A DNA stretch of 22,183 nucleotides from an uncultured Eubacteriales bacterium (GCA_905206455.1 CAJLHL010000032.1:1-22183); one strand, 5' to 3'; numbered from the stretch's first letter, positions 5,005-13,029 are shown. The notes: a model not told the origin generated them from the sequence alone. Numbers and translations: made by a program.

Positions 5005-7131
5005 TTACAGATGAAGCACTCTGGATTTGATTTCTTTTGTCTTCCCCACATTCCAGAAATTTTCGCCCAGATATCCGCAGGTCCGCCTCGTCACGTTCAT
5101 CTTGTTCTGATCTTTATTTCCGCAGTTCGGGCATTCCCATTCGTTATCGTCATTGATGAGAATTTCTCCGTCAAATCCGCATTCCTGGCAGTAATCCGAC
5201 TTTGTATTGAATTCGGCATAGAGAATATTCTCATAGATGAACTTCACCACATCCTCCAGCGCTTCCAGATTATTCTTCATATTCGGCACTTCCACATAAG
5301 AAATGGAGCCGCCGGAGGAAATCTTCTGAAAATCACTTTCAAATTTAAATTTGGTGAAAGCGTCGATTTCTTCTCTCACATCCACGTGATAAGAGTTTGT
5401 GTAGTACCCTTTATCCGTGATATCCTCGATAGTACCGAAGCGCTCCTGATCGATGCGGGCAAACCGGTAACAGAGGGATTCCGCCGGTGTTCCGTACAGA
5501 GCGAAGCCCAGGCCGGTCTCCTCTTTCCACTGTCTGCATTTTGCATTCATATAATTCATGACGCGGAAGGCGAATTCCCGGCCCACCGGATCGGTGTGAC
5601 TGACGCCTTTCATCAGTTTCGTCATCTCATAGATGCCGATGTAGCCCAGAGAAATCGTGGAATATCCTCCGTACAGGTATTTATCGATGACTTCGCCTTT
5701 GCCCAGACGTGCGATAGCCCCGTACTGCCAATGCACCGGACTGGTGTCCGACTTTACGCCCTTCAGCGCGTTGTGGCGGCACATCAGAGCCTCGTAACAC
5801 AACTCAAGCCGCTCGTCCAGAAGTTCCCAGAACTTATCTTCATCTCCTGCGGCGATAATCCCGATCTGCGGCAAGTTGATGCTGACGACCCCCTGATTGA
5901 AACGGCCTTCAAACTTGTAATTTCCGTCCTCATCCTTCCACGGCGACAGAAAACTCCTGCATCCCATGCAGCTGAAAACATTGCCCTCGTAATATTCCCG
6001 CATTTTTTTTGCGGAGATATAATCCGGATACATCCGCTTTGCGGAGCACTTGACCGCCAGCTCCGTGATATAATCGTATTTTCCGCCTTTCAGGCAGTTG
6101 TGTTCGTCTAAAACGTAAATTAATTTCGGAAAAGCCGGCGTGACATAGACGCCCTTTTCGTTTTTAATCCCCTCCAGACGCTGACGAAGAATCTCCTCGA
6201 TGATCATAGCGTTTTCCCGCACATATTCGTCGTCCTCTTTGAGATTGAGGAATAAAGTGACGAAAGGCGACTGGCCGTTAGTCGTCATCAGGGTATTGAT
6301 CTGATATTGAATCGTCTGAACGCCGGATCTCAATTCGTCTCTCAGACGATCGCAGGTAAGCTTTTCGATAATAGCTTCATCCACCTGATCGCCGCAGTCT
6401 TTTTCAATCTGCTTCCTGAATTTATTATAACTGCGTCTCAGATATTTTCCCAGGTGACACACATCTACCGACTGACCTCCGTACTGACTGCTGGCCACCG
6501 CCGCGATAATCTGAGTCATGACGGTGCAGGCCACCTGAAAACTCTTCGGAGATTCGATGAGCTTTCCGTTCATGACAGTGCCGTTGTCCAGCATATCGCC
6601 GATATTTACCAGGCAGCAGTTGAAAATCGGCTGCAGAAAATAATCAGCGTCGTGGAAATGCAGAACACCCTCTTCATGAGCCTTGGAAATCTTGTCCGGA
6701 AGAAGCATTCTCCTTGTCAGATCCTTAGAAACCTCTCCCGCGATCAGATCTCTCTGCGTGGAGGCCATCACGGCATTCTTATTGGAATTTTCCTCCATCA
6801 CATCTTTATTGCTGTTCTGAATCAGGCTGAGAATGGATTCATCTGTCGTGTTCGCCTTGCGCACCAAAGCCCTGGAATAGCGGTAGATAATATATGCTTT
6901 GGCCAGAGTAAACTTTTCCGCTTCCATGAGTTTGTGTTCTACCATATCCTGAATATCTTCCACCAGCAGACGCGTGCGCTTCCTCGAAGCGATATAATCC
7001 GCGATAGAGACAATTTCACACTCTTCGATCCGCTCGTTCTCATCCACCGCCGCGTTCGCCTTGCGGATCGCATTCTCGATCTTGCTGCGATCGAATTCCA
7101 CCGTACTGCCGTCTCTTTTTATGACTTTCAT
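5005..7131 (-). CDS. nrdD: anaerobic (class III) ribonucleoside-triphosphate reductase, 708 aa
   Basis: Reduces ribonucleoside triphosphates to deoxyribonucleotides under anaerobic conditions with a glycyl radical. Residues 1-90 form an ATP-cone (KVIKRDGSTVEFDRSKIENAIRKA is split across its first strands), the allosteric dATP/ATP site. The catalytic barrel contains 'FNCCLVNIGDML' and 'FSCMGCRSF'. The C-terminal zinc site is CQEC...CPNC, followed by the radical loop RRTCGYLG with the radical Gly near residue 686. The length matches full-size NrdD. I prefer ATG 7131 (GAGGGG four bases upstream); a start 36 bases further upstream is in frame but lies ahead of the ATP-cone. nrdG follows after 21 bases. 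Two NrdR-box-like sites lie upstream. Confidence 0.98.
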   Translation of the reverse strand: MKVIKRDGSTVEFDRSKIENAIRKANAAVDENERIEECEIVSIADYIASRKRTRLLVEDIQDMVEHKLMEAEKFTLAKAYIIYRYSRALVRKANTTDESILSLIQNSNKDVMEENSNKNAVMASTQRDLIAGEVSKDLTRRMLLPDKISKAHEEGVLHFHDADYFLQPIFNCCLVNIGDMLDNGTVMNGKLIESPKSFQVACTVMTQIIAAVASSQYGGQSVDVCHLGKYLRRSYNKFRKQIEKDCGDQVDEAIIEKLTCDRLRDELRSGVQTIQYQINTLMTTNGQSPFVTLFLNLKEDDEYVRENAMIIEEILRQRLEGIKNEKGVYVTPAFPKLIYVLDEHNCLKGGKYDYITELAVKCSAKRMYPDYISAKKMREYYEGNVFSCMGCRSFLSPWKDEDGNYKFEGRFNQGVVSINLPQIGIIAAGDEDKFWELLDERLELCYEALMCRHNALKGVKSDTSPVHWQYGAIARLGKGEVIDKYLYGGYSTISLGYIGIYEMTKLMKGVSHTDPVGREFAFRVMNYMNAKCRQWKEETGLGFALYGTPAESLCYRFARIDQERFGTIEDITDKGYYTNSYHVDVREEIDAFTKFKFESDFQKISSGGSISYVEVPNMKNNLEALEDVVKFIYENILYAEFNTKSDYCQECGFDGEILINDDNEWECPNCGNKDQNKMNVTRRTCGYLGENFWNVGKTKEIKSRVLHL

Positions 7132-7267
7132 AATTCCCCTCGCTCTTCCGATGCCTCTGTACAACATCTTGTGTTTTTATATATATTTCCACAGAAAGCG
7201 TTTCCATCCATTCTGCGGAAAATAGTCTTTTTATTGCTCTTTATTTTATCAGAATGCAGAATCCATG

Positions 7268-7296
7268 TCTATAGAAACGAATCGACACTCCCCCAA
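7268..7296 (-). promoter_or_regulatory. candidate nrdD promoter overlapping an NrdR box
   Basis: Minus strand TTGGGG (7296-7291), 17 bases, TATAGA (7273-7268). The -35 hexamer falls within the NrdR-like box at 7291-7306, consistent with repression by occlusion. Other AT-rich -10 candidates lie downstream (GATAAAAT near 7245), so the exact promoter is uncertain. Confidence 0.4.
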
Positions 7297-7306
7297 TATA
7301 ATGTAT
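7291..7306. promoter_or_regulatory. putative NrdR box 1
   Basis: CCCCAATATAATGTAT matches the NrdR consensus acaCwAtATaTwGtgt at most core positions. It is paired with the box at 7333-7348 at a start-to-start distance of 42 bp, four helical turns, as expected for cooperative NrdR binding. Confidence 0.6.
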
Positions 7307-7332
7307 TCATATTCGTCATATCCCCCATTCAT

Positions 7333-7348
7333 AAACTATATATAGTAT
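7333..7348. promoter_or_regulatory. putative NrdR box 2
   Basis: AAACTATATATAGTAT contains the perfect palindrome ACTATATATAGT, a close match to the core of the NrdR consensus. It is the upstream partner of the box at 7291-7306. NrdR itself is not encoded in the window. Confidence 0.6.
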
Positions 7349-7566
7349 GTTTCATCTATCATCAAAAATGAGTCCCCCAAAAATGAACCCTCTCGCTCCA
7401 TTAAAATACAAGGGCTTCGACCGTTTTGCATCAAATCCCATATCTTGATATTTTTTTCGAACGCAGCCGGCAAAAAATTTTTCAGCCGCCGGCAAAATAA
7501 ATGAGAAATAACACAGGAACATGTTATCATAAAAGTATTCCCATAAAGATACAGGAGGTTTTACGA

Positions 7567-8079
7567 ATGAAATGGTCTCGTGAAGAGCGCAAGCAAAAAC
7601 TGATCGAAATGAGCGACCGCAGTCCCGAATTGAACGAAGCTGCGGGCAGCGAAATTTTTCAGATGGAATTCGTGGATTACACGGAGGACGACGAATATAT
7701 CGTAAAATATTATATCAAACCGTGGCAGCGCAATCCTTTCCATAATCTGCAGGGAGGAATGCTCTGCTATTATATCGACGCGGCTGCCGGAACGCTTTCC
7801 TGGATTTCCGTGGACTGCGAACCGGTGGGTACGGTGGATATCAATGTAACATTTATCCGCGGCGTACCGAAAGAAGCGGAATATATCTTGGTAAAATCCA
7901 AGATTCTCAGCGTCGGACGCCGGGTGGTGGTCGCCTCGGCAGATGTCTACTGTCCGCCGGAGATCTACGGAGAGGACAACCCTTTTGAACCGGACAGCGA
8001 ATACGGCTGGCTTATGGCTACCGCCGTTACGAATACCACACGCCTGCTGGACAAAGATCCGAATCCGACGGTAATATAG
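7567..8079 (+). CDS. PaaI/4HBT-type hotdog-fold acyl-CoA thioesterase, 170 aa
   Basis: Predicted thioesterase of the hotdog superfamily that hydrolyses an acyl-CoA or related thioester in the cytosol. The central helix motif 'NPFHNLQGGMLCYYIDAAAGTLSW' (about residues 57-80) corresponds to the HGG-type active-site helix of PaaI/YdiI proteins, with Asn/Gln and the following acidic 'ID' as candidate catalytic residues. Strands 'VDINVTFIRGV', 'YILVKSKILSVGRRVVVASADVY' and 'LMATAVTNTTRLL' complete the sheet. ATG 7567 has AGGAGG eight bases upstream; the in-frame ATG at 7501 has no such site. It is divergent from nrdD and ends at the terminator 8103-8132. The substrate cannot be deduced. Confidence 0.87.
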   Translation: MKWSREERKQKLIEMSDRSPELNEAAGSEIFQMEFVDYTEDDEYIVKYYIKPWQRNPFHNLQGGMLCYYIDAAAGTLSWISVDCEPVGTVDINVTFIRGVPKEAEYILVKSKILSVGRRVVVASADVYCPPEIYGEDNPFEPDSEYGWLMATAVTNTTRLLDKDPNPTVI

Positions 8080-8090
8080 CGCTCGCATCT

Positions 8091-8132
8091 TCAAAAAACA
8101 ACAGCGCCGGCTGTAAGCTTACAGCCGGCGCT
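8091..8132. terminator. bidirectional terminator between convergent genes
   Basis: A perfect 30-base palindrome (8103-8132), AGCGCCGGCTGTA-AGCT-TACAGCCGGCGCT apart from the shared centre. On the minus strand it is followed by GTTGTTTTTTG (T tract at 8096-8091), serving the DUF1002 gene; on the plus strand only by a weak CTCATTTTC, serving the thioesterase. Confidence 0.75.
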
Positions 8133-8220
8133 CTCATTTTCTGAAACAGGACCGGAAAGATAGTCTCCGGATTCTTCTTACCATCTCTGAAGCCGCACAT
8201 CTTCCACCCTGAGAAATGGC

Positions 8221-9111
8221 TTAACTGAACAGGTTTTTAAAAAACTCTATAATACCTGCAAAAAATTTAGAGATAGCGCTGACGATCGTGTCTTTATCCA
8301 AATCGCTCATATCTACGCCCAGATCCTTGAGACGGTCATAAATATCGGAAGCCTGCTGCTTCAGCGCATCCATGTCGATATCCAGATCGCCGATCTTCTT
8401 CATCAGAGACAGGATCTGTTCCTTTTCCGCATCGGTAAGGGAAACGCCGATCTGAGATGCGGCGTCCTCGATCGCCTGCAGGATATCCGCTTCGCTGTTC
8501 AGATCTGCCGAAATAACCTTCTGCTTGACGAGAGCCATGAGATTTTCCGCATCTTCGGCACTTCCCAGATCATCCGCCAGATTTCCGGTCGCGACGATTT
8601 CATTGACCGCCGCGTCTTTATTTTCTTCAGAAATCGCTTTGCCGGTCAATTCCTGATAAGCTTCCATCGCTCCTACCAGTCCCGCGGTTCCGGAAATATT
8701 CGTCGGCCCCGCGACGATGACGTCGGCGTTTTCGATACCCGCTGTAATCAGCGCGTTCTGATACATCCCCTCCGTACAGTAAGTGATATTTTTCGTGGTA
8801 ACCTGTATTCCGTCCGACTTCTTTTTATCTACCCGTACGCAGGAAAGAGCGCGGGAACCGATGACACTGTTCGGAAGATAACCTCCCAGCATCTCGTGTT
8901 CTTTTTCATTGGTGATCTGAACCACATCCATATCCGCCAGATCGTCTTCTGTCAGATCCATGAGCTCCAGCACTTTCGCCCGCTGTTCTACTGTCAGATC
9001 CGCGCCCATAGACACATAAGTATCCTTGGCATCCGCAGATGCGAAAACCGCGCTCCCTGTGATCAGCGCCGCGCATAGTGATATCGAAGTCAGCTTTTTC
9101 ATCCATCTCAT
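8221..9111 (-). CDS. secreted DUF1002 domain protein (YpuA-like), 296 aa
   Basis: Exported protein of the DUF1002 family, whose best known member is Bacillus YpuA; biochemical function unknown. Residues 1-27 form a signal peptide (MRWMKK, hydrophobic SISLCAALITGSAVF, then cleavage near ASADA). The body has the family pattern: 'VSMGADLTVEQRAKVLELMDL', 'VVQITNEKEHEMLGGYLPNSVIGSRALSCV' and 'NALITAGIENADVIVAGPTNISGTAGLVGAMEAYQ'. The C-terminal third is helical and acidic and ends in the hydrophobic 'FFAGIIEFFKNLF'. ATG 9111 has AGGAGG seven bases upstream. It is probably a single-gene unit ending at 8091-8132. The 295 bases upstream of it hold only a weak hairpin and no gene. Confidence 0.9.
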   Translation of the reverse strand: MRWMKKLTSISLCAALITGSAVFASADAKDTYVSMGADLTVEQRAKVLELMDLTEDDLADMDVVQITNEKEHEMLGGYLPNSVIGSRALSCVRVDKKKSDGIQVTTKNITYCTEGMYQNALITAGIENADVIVAGPTNISGTAGLVGAMEAYQELTGKAISEENKDAAVNEIVATGNLADDLGSAEDAENLMALVKQKVISADLNSEADILQAIEDAASQIGVSLTDAEKEQILSLMKKIGDLDIDMDALKQQASDIYDRLKDLGVDMSDLDKDTIVSAISKFFAGIIEFFKNLFS

Positions 9112-9406
9112 CGATTTACCTCCTTTACCCCCGACTGGAAAAATCCGGTGTGTCCCGCCGGTGAAAAGAGACTCTCCGCCGCACGCCGGAAATTCCGAAG
9201 TCTTTCGATCATGTGATCTTCAAATCGCAGCAAAACTCCGACGAATCAGCCGGATCCGAACTCTGCAGACGATTCAGCACAGTGCCGGAAAAGCCCCTGC
9301 TTCTCCGGATTTTCATCGTGGAATTTCAGTGAAGCATCCCATCCCCCCCACCGAATTCCGAAAGCAGCTCTCTCCTCCCGCGGATGAGGAAGCCGTCGTC
9401 ACTATG

Positions 9407-9985
9407 TTATACGGATTTGCTCATAACATCAAGTACGATAGTCCTGATATCTTCCTTACATTTTATATCATTTTTCTCTATGAGAAAATTCGGACCGATG
9501 AGATGTTCCATGGCGACGATCCCCGCATCATGGTACTTCGGACCGTCATGAGAACCGGAATACTCCGTCAGGACCAGCGGACGCACGCCCATCTCGAAGA
9601 GATCCGCAGCGGTGGACAGAAGACAGCATTCTGTATCAAATCCCAGCAGAAATACGTACTCCGGCAGCCGGCCCCCGCCGAGTTCCTTCAGCAGCTCCAC
9701 CAGTTCCGGAGTCACACCCGAATAAATATTTTTTGCAGTGATGTGGTCCACATACGGCTCGATCTCCGGCACCAGATCCTGTTCTTCCTCCGTACAGAGA
9801 TCCTTCCACCCCATCAGCCGGCTGATATTGCTGTCCGGCGTATTCCAGTATTTAGTCGCTATTACAGTATCAAAGACACGTCTGCTGAGCAGATCTTCGA
9901 TTACCGGAATTTTTTCTACCGTATAATCTTTCGTAAAGCCTTTCTGAACGTCAACGATGACGAGAATATCTTTCATTTCAATCAT
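9407..9985 (-). CDS. isochorismatase-family cysteine hydrolase (nicotinamidase-like), 192 aa
   Basis: Cytosolic amidohydrolase of the isochorismatase/nicotinamidase superfamily. The triad is visible: Asp12 in 'ILVIVDVQKGF', Lys85 in 'HITAKNIYSGV', and the nucleophile Cys121 in 'GFDTECCLLSTA'. The superfamily's cis-peptide element before the nucleophile and the terminal region 'GIVAMEHLIGPNFLI' are also present. The length is normal. ATG 9985 has GGAG eight bases upstream; ATG 9976 is an alternative. The metal-site motif of true nicotinamidase (DxHxxxH) is replaced by 'YWNTPDSNISRLMGW', so nicotinamide is not assured as substrate. A hairpin with no T run, CCGGCGTC-ata-GACGCCGG (10055-10073), lies upstream. 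Confidence 0.9.
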   Translation of the reverse strand: MIEMKDILVIVDVQKGFTKDYTVEKIPVIEDLLSRRVFDTVIATKYWNTPDSNISRLMGWKDLCTEEEQDLVPEIEPYVDHITAKNIYSGVTPELVELLKELGGGRLPEYVFLLGFDTECCLLSTAADLFEMGVRPLVLTEYSGSHDGPKYHDAGIVAMEHLIGPNFLIEKNDIKCKEDIRTIVLDVMSKSV

Positions 9986-10224
9986 AAATCCCTCTCCGTA
10001 TCCACGGGGCCGCCCCTTTTGTCTCTGAGCCAGCCCGCATATTCTGTAAATCTCCCGGCGTCATAGACGCCGGACAACCTTCTGCCGTCTCGCTTCCCGG
10101 CGATCATTAGAAAGCGTAAAAAAATTTTGTTCTTTATTATTCTGTTCAAATACGGTATATTTTATCATATAGGAAAGTTTTCACACAATACGTCAGAGCA
10201 AAAACCGACGGAGGATATAGAGCA

Positions 10225-11097
10225 ATGTACGAGATCAAAAAGAACGACTATAACACAGTCCGCTTCCTTCCCGAGTACAATTCAGGATTTGGAAACGACT
10301 TTCAGCACAGACAGAACAGAAAGAAAAAACAGCGGCGCGCCGCTCTGATTCTGGTCATCGCGATTTTAATTATCGCTGCTGCTGCATTTACAGTTTATAA
10401 GACGTTCTTCAGCCCGGCGGATAAATTCACACGAGCTTTCGACAGCAGCGACTTCGATATATGCAGAGAGATCTTCGCCGCAAACGCTTATGACGACGGT
10501 TTCGTCAGTGAAGTCAAAGATTCCGTCACTTCCTCCGCCACCGCGGCATACGACCGCTATACCAAAGGCGAACTCAGCAGTACGGATGCGGCGACGCTCC
10601 TCAAAAACTACAATGATGCTTCCTGTGAAGAGTTCTCCGACGAAATCTCCGCTCTCTCGGATAATATCACCGCTGTAGAGGCCATAAAGACAAAATACGA
10701 AACCTTTAAGACAAAATGCAGCGAGAAGAGTTTCGGCGACGCCTTCACACTGGCGATGGAAATCACGGAGTCCTCAGGGCAGTACAGTCTCGATTATTCC
10801 GACGAAATCTCAGGAGCGATCCTCGATGACTATTATAATTTCAAGGCGCAGGCATTCTACGATATCGCACAGGCATACAACAGCAGAAATTTTGACGACG
10901 TCACAAAGATCTGCAAATATATGCTGCAGTTCAGCGCTGATGAAGATTTTACCAACGAACAGACCACACTCAAAAAAGTTACCGACGGCGACGTCCGTAC
11001 CAATACCGCCGCGCGGGAAGCCAGAAAGACCGCTTCCGCGGCAGAAGAACAGGCGGATGCCAATCAGCCCGGCGACACTTCCAGCGGAAACGAATAG
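10225..11097 (+). CDS. uncharacterised single-pass membrane protein, 290 aa
   Basis: No family recognised. The first 38 residues are cytosolic and end in a basic cluster (RQNRKKKQRR); residues 39-58 form one transmembrane helix (AALILVIAILIIAAAAFTVY). The outside part is acidic, helical and rich in Ala, Ser and Asp, with alternating helices that look like a tetratricopeptide-like solenoid ('FDSSDFDICREIFAANAYDD', 'YNSRNFDDVTKICKYMLQFS'). The last 35 residues are low complexity. ATG 10225 has GGAGG ten bases upstream. The gene appears to be a single unit closed by the hairpin at 11154-11204. A role at the cell envelope is likely only from topology. Confidence 0.8.
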   Translation: MYEIKKNDYNTVRFLPEYNSGFGNDFQHRQNRKKKQRRAALILVIAILIIAAAAFTVYKTFFSPADKFTRAFDSSDFDICREIFAANAYDDGFVSEVKDSVTSSATAAYDRYTKGELSSTDAATLLKNYNDASCEEFSDEISALSDNITAVEAIKTKYETFKTKCSEKSFGDAFTLAMEITESSGQYSLDYSDEISGAILDDYYNFKAQAFYDIAQAYNSRNFDDVTKICKYMLQFSADEDFTNEQTTLKKVTDGDVRTNTAAREARKTASAAEEQADANQPGDTSSGNE

Positions 11098-11153
11098 GGA
11101 TGCTCCGCCAGACCACAGAAAATGAAATGATCTGCAGTAAGCGAAATCTTCAC

Positions 11154-11204
11154 GATACGAGAAAAGGGGCGGGCCTCCAAAAGGCCCGCCCCTTTTCTCG
11201 TATC
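11154..11204 (+). terminator. long perfect hairpin, terminator after the 290-aa membrane protein
   Basis: A perfect 23-bp stem (11154-11176 with 11182-11204) around CCAAA. Its GC-rich core GGGGCGGGCCT/AGGCCCGCCCC is followed by CTTTTCTCG inside the right arm rather than by a clean T tract. It could act as a terminator or as an RNase III target. 11205-11323 holds no gene. Confidence 0.6.
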
Positions 11205-11320
11205 AGGCAAATTCAGGCCAAGTCAAACCGACGGAGAAGCCAAAAAAGTATCGTGAGAAAATCGGTAGAAAACATTCTGACAGAGCTGAATCTGCCAAGA
11301 TATTTCTAAAATGCTGCGAA

Positions 11321-11354
11321 CGAAAAAACCGACGGCTGAAACCGTCGGTTTTTC
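11321..11354 (-). terminator. terminator of the tmRNA gene
   Basis: On the minus strand AACCGACGG-TTTCAG-CCGTCGGTT is followed by TTTTCG, beginning about ten bases past the tmRNA CCA end. T tracts flank both sides, so it may also work on the plus strand. Confidence 0.8.
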
Positions 11355-11364
11355 AATGTTTTGC

Positions 11365-11722
11365 TGGTGAAGGTGATGGGAATCGAACCCATGTCCGAAA
11401 GCATATCCACAGAAGCGTCTCCGAGCGCAGCCTGTATTTTAAGTTTCGCTTCAGACATCGCCTACAGGCAGGCTATATCGTCAGCTATCCCGTCGTTCCC
11501 CCGTGCTGCCGGGCATTCACACGAAGTTTTCCTGTATATATTATGCCGCTGATCTCCGCCTACAGGTGAGCCGAGGCCGACAAGCGCAGCTGAATTAAGC
11601 TGCTACCGCTAAACTTCTATTGTTTTTTGCGTTTATTTTTAAGTTTCCCTTTTTAACGCAGACTGGGAGACTGCGGCTCGCTTCTCCGGCTTCAACACCC
11701 CCGTCGAAACCTGTACACCCCC
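11365..11722 (-). ncRNA. ssrA: transfer-messenger RNA (tmRNA), about 358 nt
   Basis: Rescues ribosomes stalled on broken mRNAs and tags their products for proteolysis. The 5' end GGGGGTGTACAGGTTTCGAC (11722 downwards) has the invariant GGTTTCGAC of tmRNA. The 3' end has a T arm (GGGTTCGATTCCC) and CACCTTCACCA, and GGGGGTG pairs with CACCTTC with two G.U pairs to form the acceptor stem. The tag reading frame, GCA AAA AAC AAT AGA AGT TTA GCG GTA GCA GCT TAA, gives AKNNRSLAVAA, with the typical hydrophobic LAVAA end. CCA is encoded. A -10-like TATACT (11788-11783) lies 61 bases upstream of the mature 5' end, so 5' processing is expected. smpB lies 147 bases upstream on the same strand. Confidence 0.95.
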
Positions 11723-11869
11723 GTATCTTGGCCGGCGCCGTTTTATCTTCTGCAGAAACCGGCAGCCCGGGAAGCTATTAAAAGTATACCCTATCCTCAC
11801 GGGATTTAACATTACAATTAGAAGTCATTTTACAACTTTTTCGACAGAACCGGATCTTGAAACCTCCGC

Positions 11870-12331
11870 CTATCGGCGATTCTGGCTCTTGATAATCCGG
11901 TCGATATTTCGCTTGGCGTCGCGTTTTGCGATATCGTCTCGTTTATCGTACAGCTTCTTGCCCCGCGCGATGCCGATATCCAGCTTGGCAATGCCCTTTT
12001 CATTGAGATAAAGACCCAGAGGAATGAGAGTCAGTCCCTGCTGCTGCAGAATCCCGTCGATTTTGCGGATTTCCGCTCTGTTCAGAAGCAGTTTCCTCGG
12101 CCGCATGGGATCGACATTGTAGATATTTCCCTGATCGTACGGACTGATATTCATACTGTATACAAACACTTCGCCCCGTTCCACCCGGGCGTAACTTTCT
12201 TTCAGGTTTACTTTGCCCTGACGTACGGATTTGATCTCCGTGCCGGTGAGGACGAGACCCGCTTCATATGTATTTTCGATAAAGTAATCGTGTTTCGCCT
12301 TCTTATTGGAAGCGATGAGTTTTCTTCCCAC
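11870..12331 (-). CDS. smpB: SsrA-binding protein SmpB, 153 aa
   Basis: Binds the tRNA-like domain of tmRNA and delivers it to stalled ribosomes. Family landmarks in order: 'NKKAKHDYFIENTYEAGLVLTGTEIKSVRQGKVNLKESYA' in the N-terminal half, 'RPRKLLLNRAEIRKI', 'LIPLGLYLNEKGIAKLDIGIARGKKLYDKR' in the oligonucleotide-binding beta barrel, and the basic C-terminal tail 'DIAKRDAKRNIDRIIK' that enters the mRNA channel. The length is standard. The start is GTG at 12331 with AAAGGGG seven bases upstream. It directly precedes ssrA on the same strand, the usual smpB-ssrA arrangement. 12332-12573 upstream holds no gene. Confidence 0.97.
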   Translation of the reverse strand: MGRKLIASNKKAKHDYFIENTYEAGLVLTGTEIKSVRQGKVNLKESYARVERGEVFVYSMNISPYDQGNIYNVDPMRPRKLLLNRAEIRKIDGILQQQGLTLIPLGLYLNEKGIAKLDIGIARGKKLYDKRDDIAKRDAKRNIDRIIKSQNRR

Positions 12332-12416
12332 AGAAACACCCCTTTCTATAATTTATGTCAGATTTTCATCTACCTCTCCGTCGTCCTCCCGAAGCGGGCC
12401 GGCTCCATTTGCGAAA

Positions 12417-12517
12417 GCAGTCCGCTCCTGCGCGCGAAAGCGCTTTCTTCTCTTCACCCTGCCGCAGGAAACGGCGCTCCTGTTTCTCGCTTGCCGACTG
12501 CAGAGAAAGCGGACTGC
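12417..12517. repeat. 10-bp perfect inverted repeat in the gap upstream of smpB
   Basis: GCAGTCCGCT (12417-12426) and AGCGGACTGC (12508-12517), 81 bases apart, in the gene-free stretch 12332-12573. The enclosed part holds further small GC-rich dyads (GCGCGCGAAAGCGC). It could fold in the smpB leader transcript; no known RNA class recognised. Confidence 0.4.
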
Positions 12518-12573
12518 TACCGGTAAGGCCGACTTTGCGCCGCCGGTAAAATAAAACATCTGAAGCTTTCGTT

Positions 12574-12927
12574 TTATTCAAAGGGCCACGGCACTGCGGC
12601 GAGAACCTTTCCCCGAACCTGTTCCATCGGAATCTCTTCTCCGTCATAAACACCTGTCTTCAGACTTCTTCCGCCTGAAACGCTGGATTCTCCTTCGTAG
12701 ATAACGAGATCTCCCTCCACAGGTACGGAAAACAGATAAGCGGGCTTCAGCGCCACGACAAACCCTCCCCCGGTCAGACCTGCTTCGCCGTCGGAAACAG
12801 CCGTTACCGAAAACAGCACAGACAGAATAACCGCAGTCAGAACAGCCGACAGACTGACGATGATATATTTTAGCGCCGCTTTCGCGCCTCTGAGCCCCGA
12901 CTGTACCGCCGTCTTGCTCTGTTTCAT
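12574..12927 (-). CDS. small membrane protein with S26 signal-peptidase-like fold, probably inactive, 117 aa
   Basis: One transmembrane helix (about residues 20-42, YIIVSLSAVLTAVILSVLFSV) after a basic N-terminus. The outer part 'YLFSVPVEGDLVIYEGE' and 'DGEEIPMEQVRGKVLAAVPWPF' resembles the strand pair GD-[IL]-V-x-[FY] and the 'v.GKvl..vP' segment of SipW-type S26 peptidases. The catalytic Ser-Met and Lys-Arg motifs are absent, so it should not cleave signal peptides. ATG 12927 has GGGAGGG upstream. It lies 102 bases downstream of lepB on the same strand, which fits a shared transcript. It may be a degenerate paralogue or an accessory protein; the family assignment is tentative. Confidence 0.7.
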   Translation of the reverse strand: MKQSKTAVQSGLRGAKAALKYIIVSLSAVLTAVILSVLFSVTAVSDGEAGLTGGGFVVALKPAYLFSVPVEGDLVIYEGESSVSGGRSLKTGVYDGEEIPMEQVRGKVLAAVPWPFE

Positions 12928-13029
12928 TTTCTTCCCTCCCGAGAGAAGAACGCCTGCGGCGGATAAAAACCTGAAGAGAACCGATCTGTAATAAAAAGAA
13001 CCGCGTACCGGATTTTCTGTTTTATATTT

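Noticed and set aside
4897..6111. Open plus-strand frame of 404 codons opposite nrdD
   Set aside because: It is antisense to nrdD, lacks a ribosome site, and its translation has no family features; long antisense frames are common opposite conserved genes.
6307..7371. Open plus-strand frame of 354 codons opposite the nrdD start
   Set aside because: Antisense to nrdD and its promoter region, including the NrdR boxes; no ribosome site and no recognisable domain.
9026..10066. Open plus-strand frame opposite the isochorismatase gene and its flank
   Set aside because: The opposite strand has a complete catalytic triad and good start; this frame is compositionally unlike a protein.
11361..11552. 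Plus-strand frame of 63 codons over the tmRNA
   Set aside because: It lies within the tmRNA gene, whose structure and tag frame explain the sequence.
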